Origin: CAVOHU01 sp963843385
Lineage (GTDB): Bacteria > Acidobacteriota > Vicinamibacteria > Vicinamibacterales > JAKQTR01
Reading direction: 5' to 3'
Assembly: GCA_963843385.1 (NCBI GenBank)
Contig: CAWJJY010000007.1
Span: 1,364,001 to 1,428,000 of the forward strand
DNA: 64,000 bases
In this document: positions 42,222-50,988 of the stretch, in pieces
How the letters are laid out: each line of letters opens with the position of its first letter
Numbering within the stretch: the stretch's first letter is position 1
Notes under the pieces: generated by a model
Databases searched by the model: none
What the model was told of the DNA's origin: nothing
The model's input: only the letters and a program-made list of their open reading frames with translations
Program-made: the position numbers and the translations under genes

Positions 42222-43274
42222 ATGCAACTCCGCACCGTCCTCGTCCTCTCCACGCTTGTGCTCACCGCTTCGGCGGCGTGCAAGTCCAAGACGCCTGCCG
42301 CCGCCGCGCCGGCCGCCACCTCCGGCCAGCCTTCGGCCGCCACGGCGCCTGGCGCCGTCACGCCGGTCTCTGTCAAACCCGTGCCGCCGCAATTGCCCGA
42401 CGTGCTCGCGAAGGTCAACGGCGAGACCGTCAGCCGCGCCGAGTTCGAACTGGCGGTCCGGACGCTCGAGGCCCGGGCGCAGGCCGCGGTGCCCGTCGAG
42501 CAGCGTGATCAGGTCTATCGCCAGGTGCTCGATCGGATCGTCGGCTACAAGCTCCTGCTGCAGGAAACACGTGCACGGAAGATCGCCGCGCAGGACGCCG
42601 ATGTCGACAGCCGCATGCAGCAGATGAAGTCTCAGTTCCCGAACGAGGACGCCTTCAAGAAGGCGCTGGCCGACCGGGGCATCACCTTCGACAAGCTCCG
42701 GCAGGAAACCAGCGAGACCATCGCGGTGAACCAGTTGCTCGAGAAAGAAATCGAGCCCCAGGTCAAGGTCGAGGACAAGGACATTTCCGACTTCTACGCC
42801 AAGAACACGCAGGAGTTCAAGCAGGCCGAAGCCGTGAAGGCGGCGCACATTCTGATCAGGCTTCCGGAGAAGGCCGACGCGGCGGCGCGTACGAAGGCGA
42901 AGTCCCAGGCTGACCAGATCCTGAAGCAGCTCGCCGGCGGCGCGAAGTTCGAGGATCTCGCGAAGAAGCTCTCGCAGGATCCGGGTTCAGCCGCCAACGG
43001 CGGCGATCTCGGCTTCTTCTCCAAGGGACAGATGGTGCCCGCGTTCGAGAACGCGGCGTTCGCGCTGAAGCCGGGCCAGACCAGCGGCGTCATCGAGACG
43101 CCGTTCGGATTCCACATCATCCGGGTCAGCGACACGCGGCCTGCCCGCGACCTTCCCCTGGACGAGGTGAAGGGCCAGATCAAGACCTACCTCTCCGATC
43201 AGATGCGCAGCGCGAAGAGCGAGGCCTTCATCCAGGGCCTGCGCGCCAAGGGCAAAGTGGAGATCCTCATTTGA
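42222..43274 (+). CDS. Lipoprotein peptidyl-prolyl cis-trans isomerase (SurA/PpiC type)
   Basis: 350 aa. Lipoprotein signal MQLRTVLVLSTLVLTASAAC with the modified Cys at residue 20, then an Ala/Pro-rich linker, a SurA-like chaperone domain (VLAKVNGETVSRAEFELAVR ... LLLQETRARKIAAQDADVDSR) and one parvulin rotamase domain (VKAAHILIR, SQDPGSAANGGDLGFFSKGQ, FGFHIIRVSD). It assists folding of exported outer-membrane proteins. The internal ATG is the start because only from there does a signal peptide appear; the longer frame back to 42009 has none. A peptidase gene overlaps its stop. Confidence 0.9.
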   Translation: MQLRTVLVLSTLVLTASAACKSKTPAAAAPAATSGQPSAATAPGAVTPVSVKPVPPQLPDVLAKVNGETVSRAEFELAVRTLEARAQAAVPVEQRDQVYRQVLDRIVGYKLLLQETRARKIAAQDADVDSRMQQMKSQFPNEDAFKKALADRGITFDKLRQETSETIAVNQLLEKEIEPQVKVEDKDISDFYAKNTQEFKQAEAVKAAHILIRLPEKADAAARTKAKSQADQILKQLAGGAKFEDLAKKLSQDPGSAANGGDLGFFSKGQMVPAFENAAFALKPGQTSGVIETPFGFHIIRVSDTRPARDLPLDEVKGQIKTYLSDQMRSAKSEAFIQGLRAKGKVEILI

Positions 43275-44659
43275 TCTCGTGCTGGCGCCGATCAGCGCCG
43301 GTCGCCGCGGGTCTGCTGCTGAGCGGGTCACTGCTGGCCGCTCAGCAGACCGATGGCGTGTCGGTGGCTTCGTACCGCGATCACGCCGCCCGGCTGATTG
43401 GCGAAGCGCTGGTGGATGATCACGCGTGGCAACGCCTCGCCGAGCTGACCGACACGTTCGGCCATCGCCTGGCGGGTTCCGCCAACCTGGAAGCCGCCAT
43501 CCGATGGGCCGCCGAGACGATGAAGAAAGACGGCCTCGAAAACGTGCGGACCGAGAAGGTGATGGTTCCGCATTGGGTGCGGGGCAAGGAGAGCGCCGAA
43601 CTGGTCGAGCCCGCGGGTGGCTCCCTGGTCATGCTGGGCCTGGGCAACAGCATCGGAACGCCCCCTGAGGGCATCCAGGCGGAGGCCGTGGTCGTCCGGA
43701 ACTACACCGAGCTGGAATCGCTCGGGCGCGCCAGGGTCGCCGGCAAGCTGGTGGTCTTCAACGTGCCGTTCACGAACTACGGCGAAACCGTGGCGTATCG
43801 GCGCTCGGGAGCGTCCCGGGCCGCCGCGCTGGGCGCCGTGGGCATGCTGCTTCGGTCGGTGGGGCTCCCCGGCCTGCGCACGCCGCACACAGGCGCGTTG
43901 AGCTATACCGAGGGCGTGGCGAAAATCCCCGCCGCCGCCATCACGCTCGAAGACGCGGAACGACTGCAGCGCATCCAGGATCGGGGTGCCCGCCTCGTGG
44001 TGAGACTCAGGATGGAGGCGCAACTGCTGCCCGACGCCGAGTCCGCCAACCTCATCGGAGAGCTTCGGGGACGCGAGCTGCCGGACGAATACGTCGTGAT
44101 GGGCGGTCACTCCGACTCCTGGGACGTCGGCGCGGGCGCGACCGATGACGGAGGCGGGTGCGTGGCTGCGTGGGAGGCGCTGAGGATCATCAGCAAGCTG
44201 GGATGGCGGCCGCGGCGAACCATCAGGGTGGTTCTCTGGGTGAACGAGGAGAACGGCGGGCGCGGCGGCGAAGCCTATCGCGACAGGTACCGGGCCGACC
44301 TGCCGAACCACGTGCTGATGATCGAAGCCGATGGCGGCGTGTTCCGCCCGAACGGTTTCGGGTTCACCGGATCGGATGCCGCCCGAGCGACGGTCACCGC
44401 GATCGCAGCACTCCTCGAGGGCATCGAGGCGAACCGGATCGGTCCGGGCGGCGGAGGCTCTGACATCGAACCCTCGGTCGAAGCGGGCAAGGTCCCGTCG
44501 ATGTCGCTCGACGTCGACGGCTCGAAGTACTTCATGATTCACCACACGGCGGCCGACACGATGGACAAGATCGATCGGCACGATCTCGCCCGGTGCGTCG
44601 CGGCGATGGCCGTCATGAGCTACGTGGTCGCCGATCTGCCGAAACGACTCGGACGGTAA
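43271..44659 (+). CDS. Secreted M28-family zinc aminopeptidase
   Basis: 462 aa. N-terminal signal (PVAAGLLLSGSLLAAQQ), a PA-type inserted domain (residues about 130-240, GKLVVFNVPFTNYGETVAYRR), and a catalytic domain with the co-catalytic zinc ligands: GGHSDSWD (His, Asp), GATDDGGG (Asp), NEENGGRGGEAY (Glu-Glu), EADGG (Asp) and the late HHTAADT (His). Releases N-terminal amino acids from peptides outside the cytoplasm. The start is TTG, overlapping the PPIase stop as TTGA; the next in-frame start would lose the signal peptide. No neighbouring transporter. Confidence 0.88.
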   Translation: MISCWRRSAPVAAGLLLSGSLLAAQQTDGVSVASYRDHAARLIGEALVDDHAWQRLAELTDTFGHRLAGSANLEAAIRWAAETMKKDGLENVRTEKVMVPHWVRGKESAELVEPAGGSLVMLGLGNSIGTPPEGIQAEAVVVRNYTELESLGRARVAGKLVVFNVPFTNYGETVAYRRSGASRAAALGAVGMLLRSVGLPGLRTPHTGALSYTEGVAKIPAAAITLEDAERLQRIQDRGARLVVRLRMEAQLLPDAESANLIGELRGRELPDEYVVMGGHSDSWDVGAGATDDGGGCVAAWEALRIISKLGWRPRRTIRVVLWVNEENGGRGGEAYRDRYRADLPNHVLMIEADGGVFRPNGFGFTGSDAARATVTAIAALLEGIEANRIGPGGGGSDIEPSVEAGKVPSMSLDVDGSKYFMIHHTAADTMDKIDRHDLARCVAAMAVMSYVVADLPKRLGR

Positions 44660-44883
44660 CGCCCCGGCCGCGAATGGGGCCGCATGTTCTCCCCGTTTTC
44701 GGCCGCGTCACTTGGCCGCCTGCCTCGATTCGGTTCCCTGTAGTACACTTCGCCCGATAATCGCCCCTGTCCCCCGACCAGAGTGCCCGGCCACCGTCCG
44801 CCCGGGCCTCAGCCTTGGATCCGCCGCAGCCGGGGCGACTGAGATCGCCCGGTCTGCTTCACAGGCGCGTTGCGAGGTGTCCC

Positions 44884-46173
44884 ATGTCCCAGATCAAACG
44901 AGGCTATCGGCACCGTGACGTCGGCGGACACCAGCTCCGCCCCGAGACCCTCATGATGAGCTACGGATACGATCCGCAGCTCTCGGAAGGCTCGGTGAAA
45001 TGCCCGCTGTTCCTCACCTCGACCTTTGCGTTCCGAACGGCCGAGGAAGGCAAGTCGTTCTTCGAGGTCGCCTATGGCCTGCGCGAGAAGCGTCCGACCG
45101 AGGAGCCCGGGCTGATCTACTCGCGCCTGAACAACCCTGATCTCGAGATCCTCGAGGACCGCCTGGCCCTGTGGGACCAGGCCGAGGCGTGCCTGACCTT
45201 CTGTTCCGGCATGGCGGCCATCTCGACTACCCTGCTCACATCTCTCAGGCCGGGCGATGTCATCGTCGCCAGCGAACCGATTTACGGCGGGACCGAGTTT
45301 CTCATCGAGAACATCCTGCCGCAGTTCGGCGTGTCCAGGGTGTGGTTCGGGTCGGGTCTCGCCGGACCAACGCTGGACGAGGCCGTCGCCAAGGCCCGGC
45401 AGATGGGCCGCGTCGGCATGATCTACGTCGAGACGCCAGCCAATCCGACCAACGGCCTGGTGGACATCGGCAGGTGCGCACAGGTCGCGCGATCGCTCGC
45501 CGATGAGAGCGGGCGCCGCCCGCTGGTGGCCGTGGACAACACGTTCCTCGGCCCGCTCTGGCAGCACCCGCTGCAGCTTGGTGCCGACCTCGTGCTGTAC
45601 TCCCTGACGAAGTACGCGGGCGGCCACAGCGATCTCATCGCGGGCGCCTGTCTCGGACGCGAAGAGGTGATCTCGCCGGTCCGCGGCATGCGAACGATCA
45701 TGGGAACCATGACAGACCCGCATACCGGATGGCTCCTGATGCGAAGCCTCGAGACCCTCAAACTGAGGATGACCAGCGCGATGAAGAACGCGCGTTACGT
45801 CGCGGAGTTTCTCGCCGAGCATCCCAAGGTTCACGGCGTGCAGTATCTCGGGTTCCTCGGGGAGGATCACCCGCAGTACGAGATCTGCCAGCGCCAGTGC
45901 AAGTCGCCCGGGTCCACCTTCTCGTTCGACATCCACGGCGGCGAGGCCGAGGCCTTTCGCCTGCTCGACCACCTGAAGGTGATGAAGCTGGCCGTCAGCC
46001 TCGGCGGAACCGAGACGCTGGCCGAACACCCGGCGACCATGACCCACTCCGACATCCCGCCCGATCGCCAGCAGTTGATGGGCATCACGCCGTCGATGAT
46101 CAGAATCTCGGTGGGCATCGAACACCCCGACGATTTGATTGCGGATCTGCAGCAGGCGCTGGAGGCGATATAG
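44884..46173 (+). CDS. Cys/Met metabolism PLP-dependent enzyme (cystathionine gamma-lyase/synthase family)
   Basis: 429 aa. Conserved blocks: PLFLTSTFAFRTAEEG, YSRLNNPDLEILEDRLALWD (PLP phosphate contact), FCSGMAAISTTLLTSL, YVETPANPTNGLVDI, VAVDNTFLGPLWQHP and the PLP lysine in LYSLTKYAGGHSDLIAGA. The family includes cystathionine gamma-synthase, gamma-lyase and methionine gamma-lyase; the motif ETLAEHPATMTH close to the end occurs in all. Which reaction it performs is not readable. The start ATG follows GAGGTG. A 224 bp gap upstream contains TACACT at 44744, the same -10-like hexamer as elsewhere in this window. Confidence 0.88.
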   Translation: MSQIKRGYRHRDVGGHQLRPETLMMSYGYDPQLSEGSVKCPLFLTSTFAFRTAEEGKSFFEVAYGLREKRPTEEPGLIYSRLNNPDLEILEDRLALWDQAEACLTFCSGMAAISTTLLTSLRPGDVIVASEPIYGGTEFLIENILPQFGVSRVWFGSGLAGPTLDEAVAKARQMGRVGMIYVETPANPTNGLVDIGRCAQVARSLADESGRRPLVAVDNTFLGPLWQHPLQLGADLVLYSLTKYAGGHSDLIAGACLGREEVISPVRGMRTIMGTMTDPHTGWLLMRSLETLKLRMTSAMKNARYVAEFLAEHPKVHGVQYLGFLGEDHPQYEICQRQCKSPGSTFSFDIHGGEAEAFRLLDHLKVMKLAVSLGGTETLAEHPATMTHSDIPPDRQQLMGITPSMIRISVGIEHPDDLIADLQQALEAI

Positions 46174-46346
46174 GCGCAGGCGCTCGCGTCGGTTTTCTTG
46201 CGCCTCGGCCGGATCGTATCGATCTCCGACCGCCCAGGTCCGATCACGTCTGGGACAATGGCGGCCGATTTCGCGGCTTCCCGACGAGATTCGACGGGAA
46301 CTCGGCGATCTCGTGCTGACAGGCGCGCCACAATCCCCGATTCGAC

Positions 46347-46377
46347 TGGACAAAACCGGATCGGTCTTTGCTATAGT
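46347..46377 (+). promoter_or_regulatory. Promoter of the ferredoxin gene
   Basis: TGGACA (46347-46352), 19 bp spacer, TATAGT (46372-46377) followed by GGCG. Transcription would start near 46384, leaving a 50-nt leader with GGAGG nine bases before the ATG. The 19 bp spacing is long, so the -35 is tentative. Confidence 0.45.
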
Positions 46378-46433
46378 GGCGAATAAGCCCCGTCTGTGCT
46401 TTCGGGGACGTGGTTTCACGGAGGATACGATCC

Positions 46434-46625
46434 ATGGCAATGTCGATTAAGGAAGACTGCATCAGCTGCGGGGCCTGCGAGCCTGAATGCCCGAACGAGG
46501 CGATTGCCGAGGGCGAATCGATCTATACGATCGATACCGAGAAGTGCACCGAGTGCCAGGGACATTTCGACTCACCGAAGTGCGTCGAGGTCTGCCCGGT
46601 TGACGGCTGCATCATCAAGCTCTAA
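46434..46625 (+). CDS. 2[4Fe-4S] ferredoxin, YfhL type
   Basis: 63 aa. First cluster CISCGACEPECP; the second site is the unusual long form CTECQGHFDSPKCVEVCPVDGC, an 8-residue insertion typical of YfhL and of related Alvin-type ferredoxins. They are low-potential electron carriers in the cytoplasm. The ATG after GGAGG (nine bases) is chosen; the longer frame starting at 46410 adds eight residues with no ribosome binding site. Monocistronic with its own promoter. Confidence 0.93.
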   Translation: MAMSIKEDCISCGACEPECPNEAIAEGESIYTIDTEKCTECQGHFDSPKCVEVCPVDGCIIKL

Positions 46626-46768
46626 CCCTACCTGCCAGCGCCATTCATCCAACGGGGGACCTCGTACTGGTCCCCCAGTTCTTTCATCTCTCGAATCCGG
46701 ATCAGGCCACGCAACCGCCGCGCGCGGATGCACCGCCAGCCCCTGGCCTGTTGTAGGATGGTCGCTTC

Positions 46769-47632
46769 ATGACCTCGTCGATGACGCGCATCCTCATCCT
46801 GGCGACTGCCCTGCTCTTCTCGACCGGCGGCACCGCCATCAAGGCATGCTCGCTCACCAACTGGCAGATCGCGAGTTTCCGATCCGGCATCGCGGCCTTG
46901 ATCCTGCTCGCCGGCACGAGGCGGCAAGGGGGGTTCACGCGGTGGAGCGCGGTCGTCGGCGTCGCGTACGCGGCCACGCTGATCTCGTTCGTCACGGCGA
47001 ACAAGCTCACGACGGCGGCCAACAGCGTGTTCCTTCAATCAACGGCACCGCTCTACATCGCGGTGATCGGGCCCTGGTGGCTGGGCGAGCACATCCGGCG
47101 GCGGGACATTCCCGTCATGCTGGCGATCGCCGGGGGCATCGCGCTCCTGTTTGTCGGCGGGTCGGCCAGCCAGTCCGCGCCGGATCCGTCGCGCGGCAAT
47201 CTCATCGGCGCGTTCAGCGGGTTCTGCTGGTGTCTCACGGTGATGGGGCTGCGGTGGGTGGAGAAACGGGACCCCGCCGCTGGCGGATCGGCGGCGGCGG
47301 CCGCAGCGATCTCGGGAAATCTCATCGCGTGCGTGGTCTGCCTGCCGCTCGCGTTGCCAGTCACGCATGTTGCGGCCAATGACGTGGGCGTCATTGCCTA
47401 CCTCGGCGTCTTTCAAGTCGGACTCGCCTATATCTTCCTGACGCGTGCCATTCGCCACGTCCCTGCCGTCGAGGCCTCGCTGCTCCTGCTCGCTGAACCG
47501 GCGTTCAGCCCGCTCTGGGCATGGATGTTCCACCACGAAGCCCCCGGACTCTGGCCGCTTGTCGGCGGCGCGGTCATCCTCTGCGCCTCGACCTGGAAGA
47601 CGTGGCGGGACTCACGCCCCGGCCTGAAGTGA
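46769..47632 (+). CDS. EamA/DMT-family membrane transporter
   Basis: 287 aa with ten hydrophobic helices arranged as two repeats of five (EamA): ILATALLFSTGGTAIKACSL near the start and FCWCLTVMGLRWVEKRD opening the second half. SLLLLAEPAFSPLWAWMFHHE in the ninth-tenth helix region is the family's landmark. Such transporters export metabolites or amino acids; the substrate cannot be named. A Cys-rich start (KACSL) is unusual but harmless. No regulator beside it. Confidence 0.85.
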   Translation: MTSSMTRILILATALLFSTGGTAIKACSLTNWQIASFRSGIAALILLAGTRRQGGFTRWSAVVGVAYAATLISFVTANKLTTAANSVFLQSTAPLYIAVIGPWWLGEHIRRRDIPVMLAIAGGIALLFVGGSASQSAPDPSRGNLIGAFSGFCWCLTVMGLRWVEKRDPAAGGSAAAAAAISGNLIACVVCLPLALPVTHVAANDVGVIAYLGVFQVGLAYIFLTRAIRHVPAVEASLLLLAEPAFSPLWAWMFHHEAPGLWPLVGGAVILCASTWKTWRDSRPGLK

Positions 47633-47731
47633 GACGCAGTCCCAGCTCCACGGCCGCCCGGCCTTGACAGACGCGCGTTGGGGGCCTAGCTTGAAGGACG
47701 GAGGTTCTTTCTCCTGCCTGCGAGGTGTTCA

Positions 47732-47944
47732 GTGGGTTCGCTCTACTTCGAGGCGCAGCCGGACGGTAGCGTGAACGTCTTCAACCTCGGTGACGGTCGA
47801 ATCGAGGTCGTCGTCAGAAGGGACGACAGCGTGACTGGCAGCCAGGCCGCCGTTGAACGTCTCAACCGCATGAACCTGGTCAAGAAACCGCTGCCCCAGT
47901 ATGTCCGAGAGTGCGCCACGAAATTCTCGGGCTGGGAGGTCTAG
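47732..47944 (+). CDS. Small hypothetical protein, 70 aa
   Basis: GTG start with GAGGTG at 6 bases upstream. Sequence MGSLYFEAQPDGSVNVFNLG, then DGRIEVVVRRDD (beta-rich) and a helical C-terminus with KKPLPQYVRECATKFSGWE. No transmembrane segment or metal-binding motif. I do not recognise a family. The good ribosome binding site and the pattern of GC-rich third positions support a real gene. The upstream gap of 99 bp and the long downstream gap mean no operon partner is evident. Confidence 0.55.
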   Translation: MGSLYFEAQPDGSVNVFNLGDGRIEVVVRRDDSVTGSQAAVERLNRMNLVKKPLPQYVRECATKFSGWEV

Positions 47945-48264
47945 CGTTCCTGCGCCAGAGCGCGACAACTGCGAGGTCCCCCGCCCTTCCATCTCGGCAT
48001 CAGTCCGGCCTGCTGGGGCTCTGCCCTGTTCAAGACCCACCAGTACCAGCCGATTGGGCGGACATGCGGCGTGGGATCTCCTGTATTGACGTCCTGAATG
48101 GCAGGCTGGGCTTGGGCATCGCCGGATGGGTGGCTGCCAGCGGCTCAAGCACCGGGGAGGGCCCGGGCCTGAGGACGTCAGGGCTTTGTGTTTGTTTCGT
48201 CAGGGAAACTCGTGCACGGCGAGTCGCGTGTGATACACTTCACCCGGCCCACGGAGCGTGACCC
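47945..48264. other. 320 bp intergenic region before the PilZ gene
   Basis: No convincing gene. Short open frames on both strands lack ribosome binding sites and repeats of known families. Near the right end lies the extended -10 listed separately at 48231-48239. The middle contains GC-rich imperfect inverted repeats (GGGAGGGCCCGGGCC around 48159), but no T-run to make a terminator. Confidence 0.5.
48231..48239 (+). promoter_or_regulatory. Extended -10 promoter for the PilZ gene
   Basis: TGATACACT, the same nine bases as in front of the DciA-like gene. The start of transcription would fall near 48246, 19 bases before the ATG. No -35 hexamer is recognisable. Confidence 0.45.
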
Positions 48265-48612
48265 ATGCTGGAACGGCGCGAGTTCTCACGTGTCGAGACC
48301 AAGAGCGCCAGAGCCTTGCCCGACCTGGTGTCGCGCTGGGACAACCGCGCCAGGTTGGTCGACGTGTCACGCAGCGGCGTGTTGCTTGAGTCCCATACGC
48401 GCGTCTCGCCCGGCACTGCGGTGGAATTGCTTCTGCTCGCCAACGAACAGCCGATCGTCTTGCGAGGCGAGGTTGCGCGGTGCCACGTTTCGCTGATCCA
48501 TCCCCGTTTCGGCCCGCGGTACTGCGCCGGCGTGCTCTTCGACCGCCTCATCGAGCCAGCCGACGTTGTGGTCTTGCGCGAGGCGCCAGCCGCGCGTCTG
48601 AATCCCCGCTGA
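48265..48612 (+). CDS. PilZ-domain protein (cyclic di-GMP binding)
   Basis: 115 aa, a single PilZ domain. Conserved RxxxR start (ERREFSRVE), the central D/NxSxxG motif in VDVSRSGVLLES, then strands VELLLLANEQPIVLRGEVARC and GVLFDRLIEP. Binding of c-di-GMP by the Arg pair and Ser/Gly loop follows from the family. Such single-domain proteins regulate motility, exopolysaccharide or biofilm outputs. No cyclase or phosphodiesterase gene lies in the window, so its partner cannot be named. Confidence 0.87.
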   Translation: MLERREFSRVETKSARALPDLVSRWDNRARLVDVSRSGVLLESHTRVSPGTAVELLLLANEQPIVLRGEVARCHVSLIHPRFGPRYCAGVLFDRLIEPADVVVLREAPAARLNPR

Positions 48613-48670
48613 CTCCGGCCGCCACTCCGACCTTACCAGTCCACCCAGGGCGACTGGCAAACGAAGCCGC

Positions 48671-50779
48671 CTAGGGCCGCTTCGGGATCTTCACCTGCTC
48701 CTGAGTAAAGACCTGGAACCGGCGGAACTTCGAATAGGTGGCGGTCGCCGAGATGTTCCCCGTCGGGTGCCGGTAAGTCTCCTGCATCATGACCGGAACC
48801 CACAATCCGGGCAACTCCTCGCGGGGTCCATACGACACGGTAATGTCTGCAGTGGAGGCCTGGAGACGCGTACGGACGATGCGGCCGCTGGCCGGCTCGA
48901 TCCAGAACCGTCCGGACGCCTGCACGTCAACTCCCTCAGGCGTCTTGATGATGGTGGGCCTCACGGACTCGATAAAGGCGACCTCCCAGACGGTGACCCC
49001 GCCGACCTTTTCCTCGCCAGCCTTTGAGAACAGGAAGCGCCGCATGTTGCCCGGCGTGAGGAACATCAACGGCAGGACGGGCACGTTGATCGTGCGTCGG
49101 ATCCCGCCAAGGTTGTACCGCGCGCTCTCGGCCCAAATCACGTTCGCGTTCTCGACAGCTTTGTTTGGCGCGGCATCGATAAACAGCTTCATCAGCCGGT
49201 CGCCACGGTCCCGCACCTTCTGGCCGTCAACCTCGAAGACGTCACGGAACGGCAACCACCCTTCGAATCCCTCGATACGCACCATCAGGTAATCAGAGAC
49301 GAGCCGGCGATCGACTCGTTGGCCTTCCGGATTCCGCCACTCCTGCAGGTAGACCTCCTCGGAGACGACCGCAGAGAGTTCTCGCGAGTAGTTGGCAGCG
49401 TACTCGGACGCACGAGCCAGCATCGGGGCGAGCTCGGGACTCACCGGCGATCGGCCGGGCGAAGGCCCCGCAACCGGTCGCCTCTCGATCGGCGGCATCA
49501 CGGGTGCCCGACGAACAGGTTGTCGCTCCCCATCCGCTAACAGAGACGCATACCGTCCGGGCACCGCAATCCGTGTCGCTCGAACAGTGACGTTCTTGCG
49601 CCGGGAGGTCACACGCAGCCGAAGGGGATTGGGCAGCGACTCGCCTGCCGCTGGGACCAGCATCAGCAGGTACGACAGGGATTGCTCCGAAACCATGCGT
49701 TGAAGCGCCTCTTCGCCCTTCGTCGTCAGCGGGACGAGCGCGCCGCCTGTCTGCTCGGCGAGAGCCCGCAGCGCCCCACGGCCCTGCTCGGCGAATTCCG
49801 GCGTCGGCGTCGGGATCTGGAGCGCGTAGACGCGGACGAACGACCGGGCTGCCGACTCGATCACACGTGTCGCTTCCGCCTCGGCTCCCTCTGTCATGAG
49901 GCCCGCCGACAGCAACAGAACCGTTTTCGAGCCGGGCACGCTGCGAAGGCTATCGCAGAGCTCGAGCAAGCCCTTGAGTGTCGAGGTCGCATGCGCCAGC
50001 GACGCCGCCGGCGAAAGCACTTCGCGAGAGGCGGTCGGCCGCTCTGGCCGCATGCTGTCGAGAGTGGGAATCGCGTCGGGCTTGGGCGAGGTTCGGGGCG
50101 GAGCATCCGCCACTCGAGGCGGGTCGCCGCTCGAGGTATCCGCCGGCCGGTCTGGAATATCAGCGCCTCGCGTCGCCTCGGGCGGACGCGGCAGGGGGCT
50201 GTCCGGGTTCAGGGCCCTCAGTCCACGTAGCCGAGCAAGGGTCTGGCGGATGGCAGCGCGGTCGCTCGCCATGGTCTCGATGTCTTCTGACCCGGCCAGC
50301 GCGATGACTGCGACACGGTCCGAGAGACCGAGCAACGCAATGCAGTTCTCGGCCACGAGTCTCGCGCGCCGCTCGTCGCCAGGCAGCAGGCTTCCCTGGT
50401 CGATGACGATCACGACTATCCGGCTCGGCTCTGCACGTGGCGCGAGCTCATCGAGCGAAGCCGGATCCTGTTGGTCCGCCATATCTGCCGAACCGGGTCC
50501 CCGATACAGCCTCCCCACAGCCATGCTCAGGGCGCGCGAGTCCTCACGCACCACATCGAAGTCAGCCGACGTCATGTCGACGACCGGCGCACCCTTGCGA
50601 TCAACGGCGATCGCGTCCACGACGATCGCCGATGCCACGGGCAGCTGTGCAATTCGCGCAAGGATGTCGGCGGGCGACTCGCGGGGGCCTGCTCGAGGAG
50701 GTGACGAGGCGCAGCCCGCGGCCACGAGCGCCGCGAGGAGGGCACGCGCGAGACGAGATTGGCGGGATCGGAACGTCAT
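48671..50779 (-). CDS. Large lipoprotein with N-terminal VWFA-related domain
   Basis: 702 aa. Lipoprotein signal MTFRSRQSRLARALLAALVA ending in the lipobox AAGC (Cys23). Residues about 45-330 follow the VWFA-related fold known mainly from Acidobacteria: ASAIVVDAIAVDRKGAPVV, DFDVVREDS, SRIVVIVIDQGSLLPGDE, VAVIALAGS and KTVLLLSAGLMTEGAEAE. The usual MIDAS DxSxS is degenerate (IDQGS). The C-terminal half (about 400-702) is beta-rich with LRLRVTSRRKNV and VDRRLVSDYLMVRIEGFEGW, of unknown fold. Probably on the periplasmic face or surface. The start is the ATG giving a proper lipoprotein signal; the ORF extends 30 codons further upstream. Confidence 0.75.
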   Translation of the reverse strand: MTFRSRQSRLARALLAALVAAGCASSPPRAGPRESPADILARIAQLPVASAIVVDAIAVDRKGAPVVDMTSADFDVVREDSRALSMAVGRLYRGPGSADMADQQDPASLDELAPRAEPSRIVVIVIDQGSLLPGDERRARLVAENCIALLGLSDRVAVIALAGSEDIETMASDRAAIRQTLARLRGLRALNPDSPLPRPPEATRGADIPDRPADTSSGDPPRVADAPPRTSPKPDAIPTLDSMRPERPTASREVLSPAASLAHATSTLKGLLELCDSLRSVPGSKTVLLLSAGLMTEGAEAEATRVIESAARSFVRVYALQIPTPTPEFAEQGRGALRALAEQTGGALVPLTTKGEEALQRMVSEQSLSYLLMLVPAAGESLPNPLRLRVTSRRKNVTVRATRIAVPGRYASLLADGERQPVRRAPVMPPIERRPVAGPSPGRSPVSPELAPMLARASEYAANYSRELSAVVSEEVYLQEWRNPEGQRVDRRLVSDYLMVRIEGFEGWLPFRDVFEVDGQKVRDRGDRLMKLFIDAAPNKAVENANVIWAESARYNLGGIRRTINVPVLPLMFLTPGNMRRFLFSKAGEEKVGGVTVWEVAFIESVRPTIIKTPEGVDVQASGRFWIEPASGRIVRTRLQASTADITVSYGPREELPGLWVPVMMQETYRHPTGNISATATYSKFRRFQVFTQEQVKIPKRP

Positions 50780-50988
50780 GTCGCCGGTGACACCCTGCGG
50801 GCTCACGCCCGGGCCCGAGCCTCCGAGCATCGTGGAACGCTCGGCACAGAGTATACTCGCGACCCTCAACCGTCGAGGCCTGCGCCACCTTCCTTTGGGC
50901 AGACCCCCTGTATCAATTCGGTCTCGTCAACCGCGACGCACGGCCAGCCACCGCCCCGGGACGCCCTGTCGAAGCATTGGCTGACCGT

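Noticed and set aside
50779..50988. A separate gene between the VWFA lipoprotein and the propeller gene
   Set aside because: Frames here are short and change composition; it is best explained as the upstream region of the lipoprotein gene.
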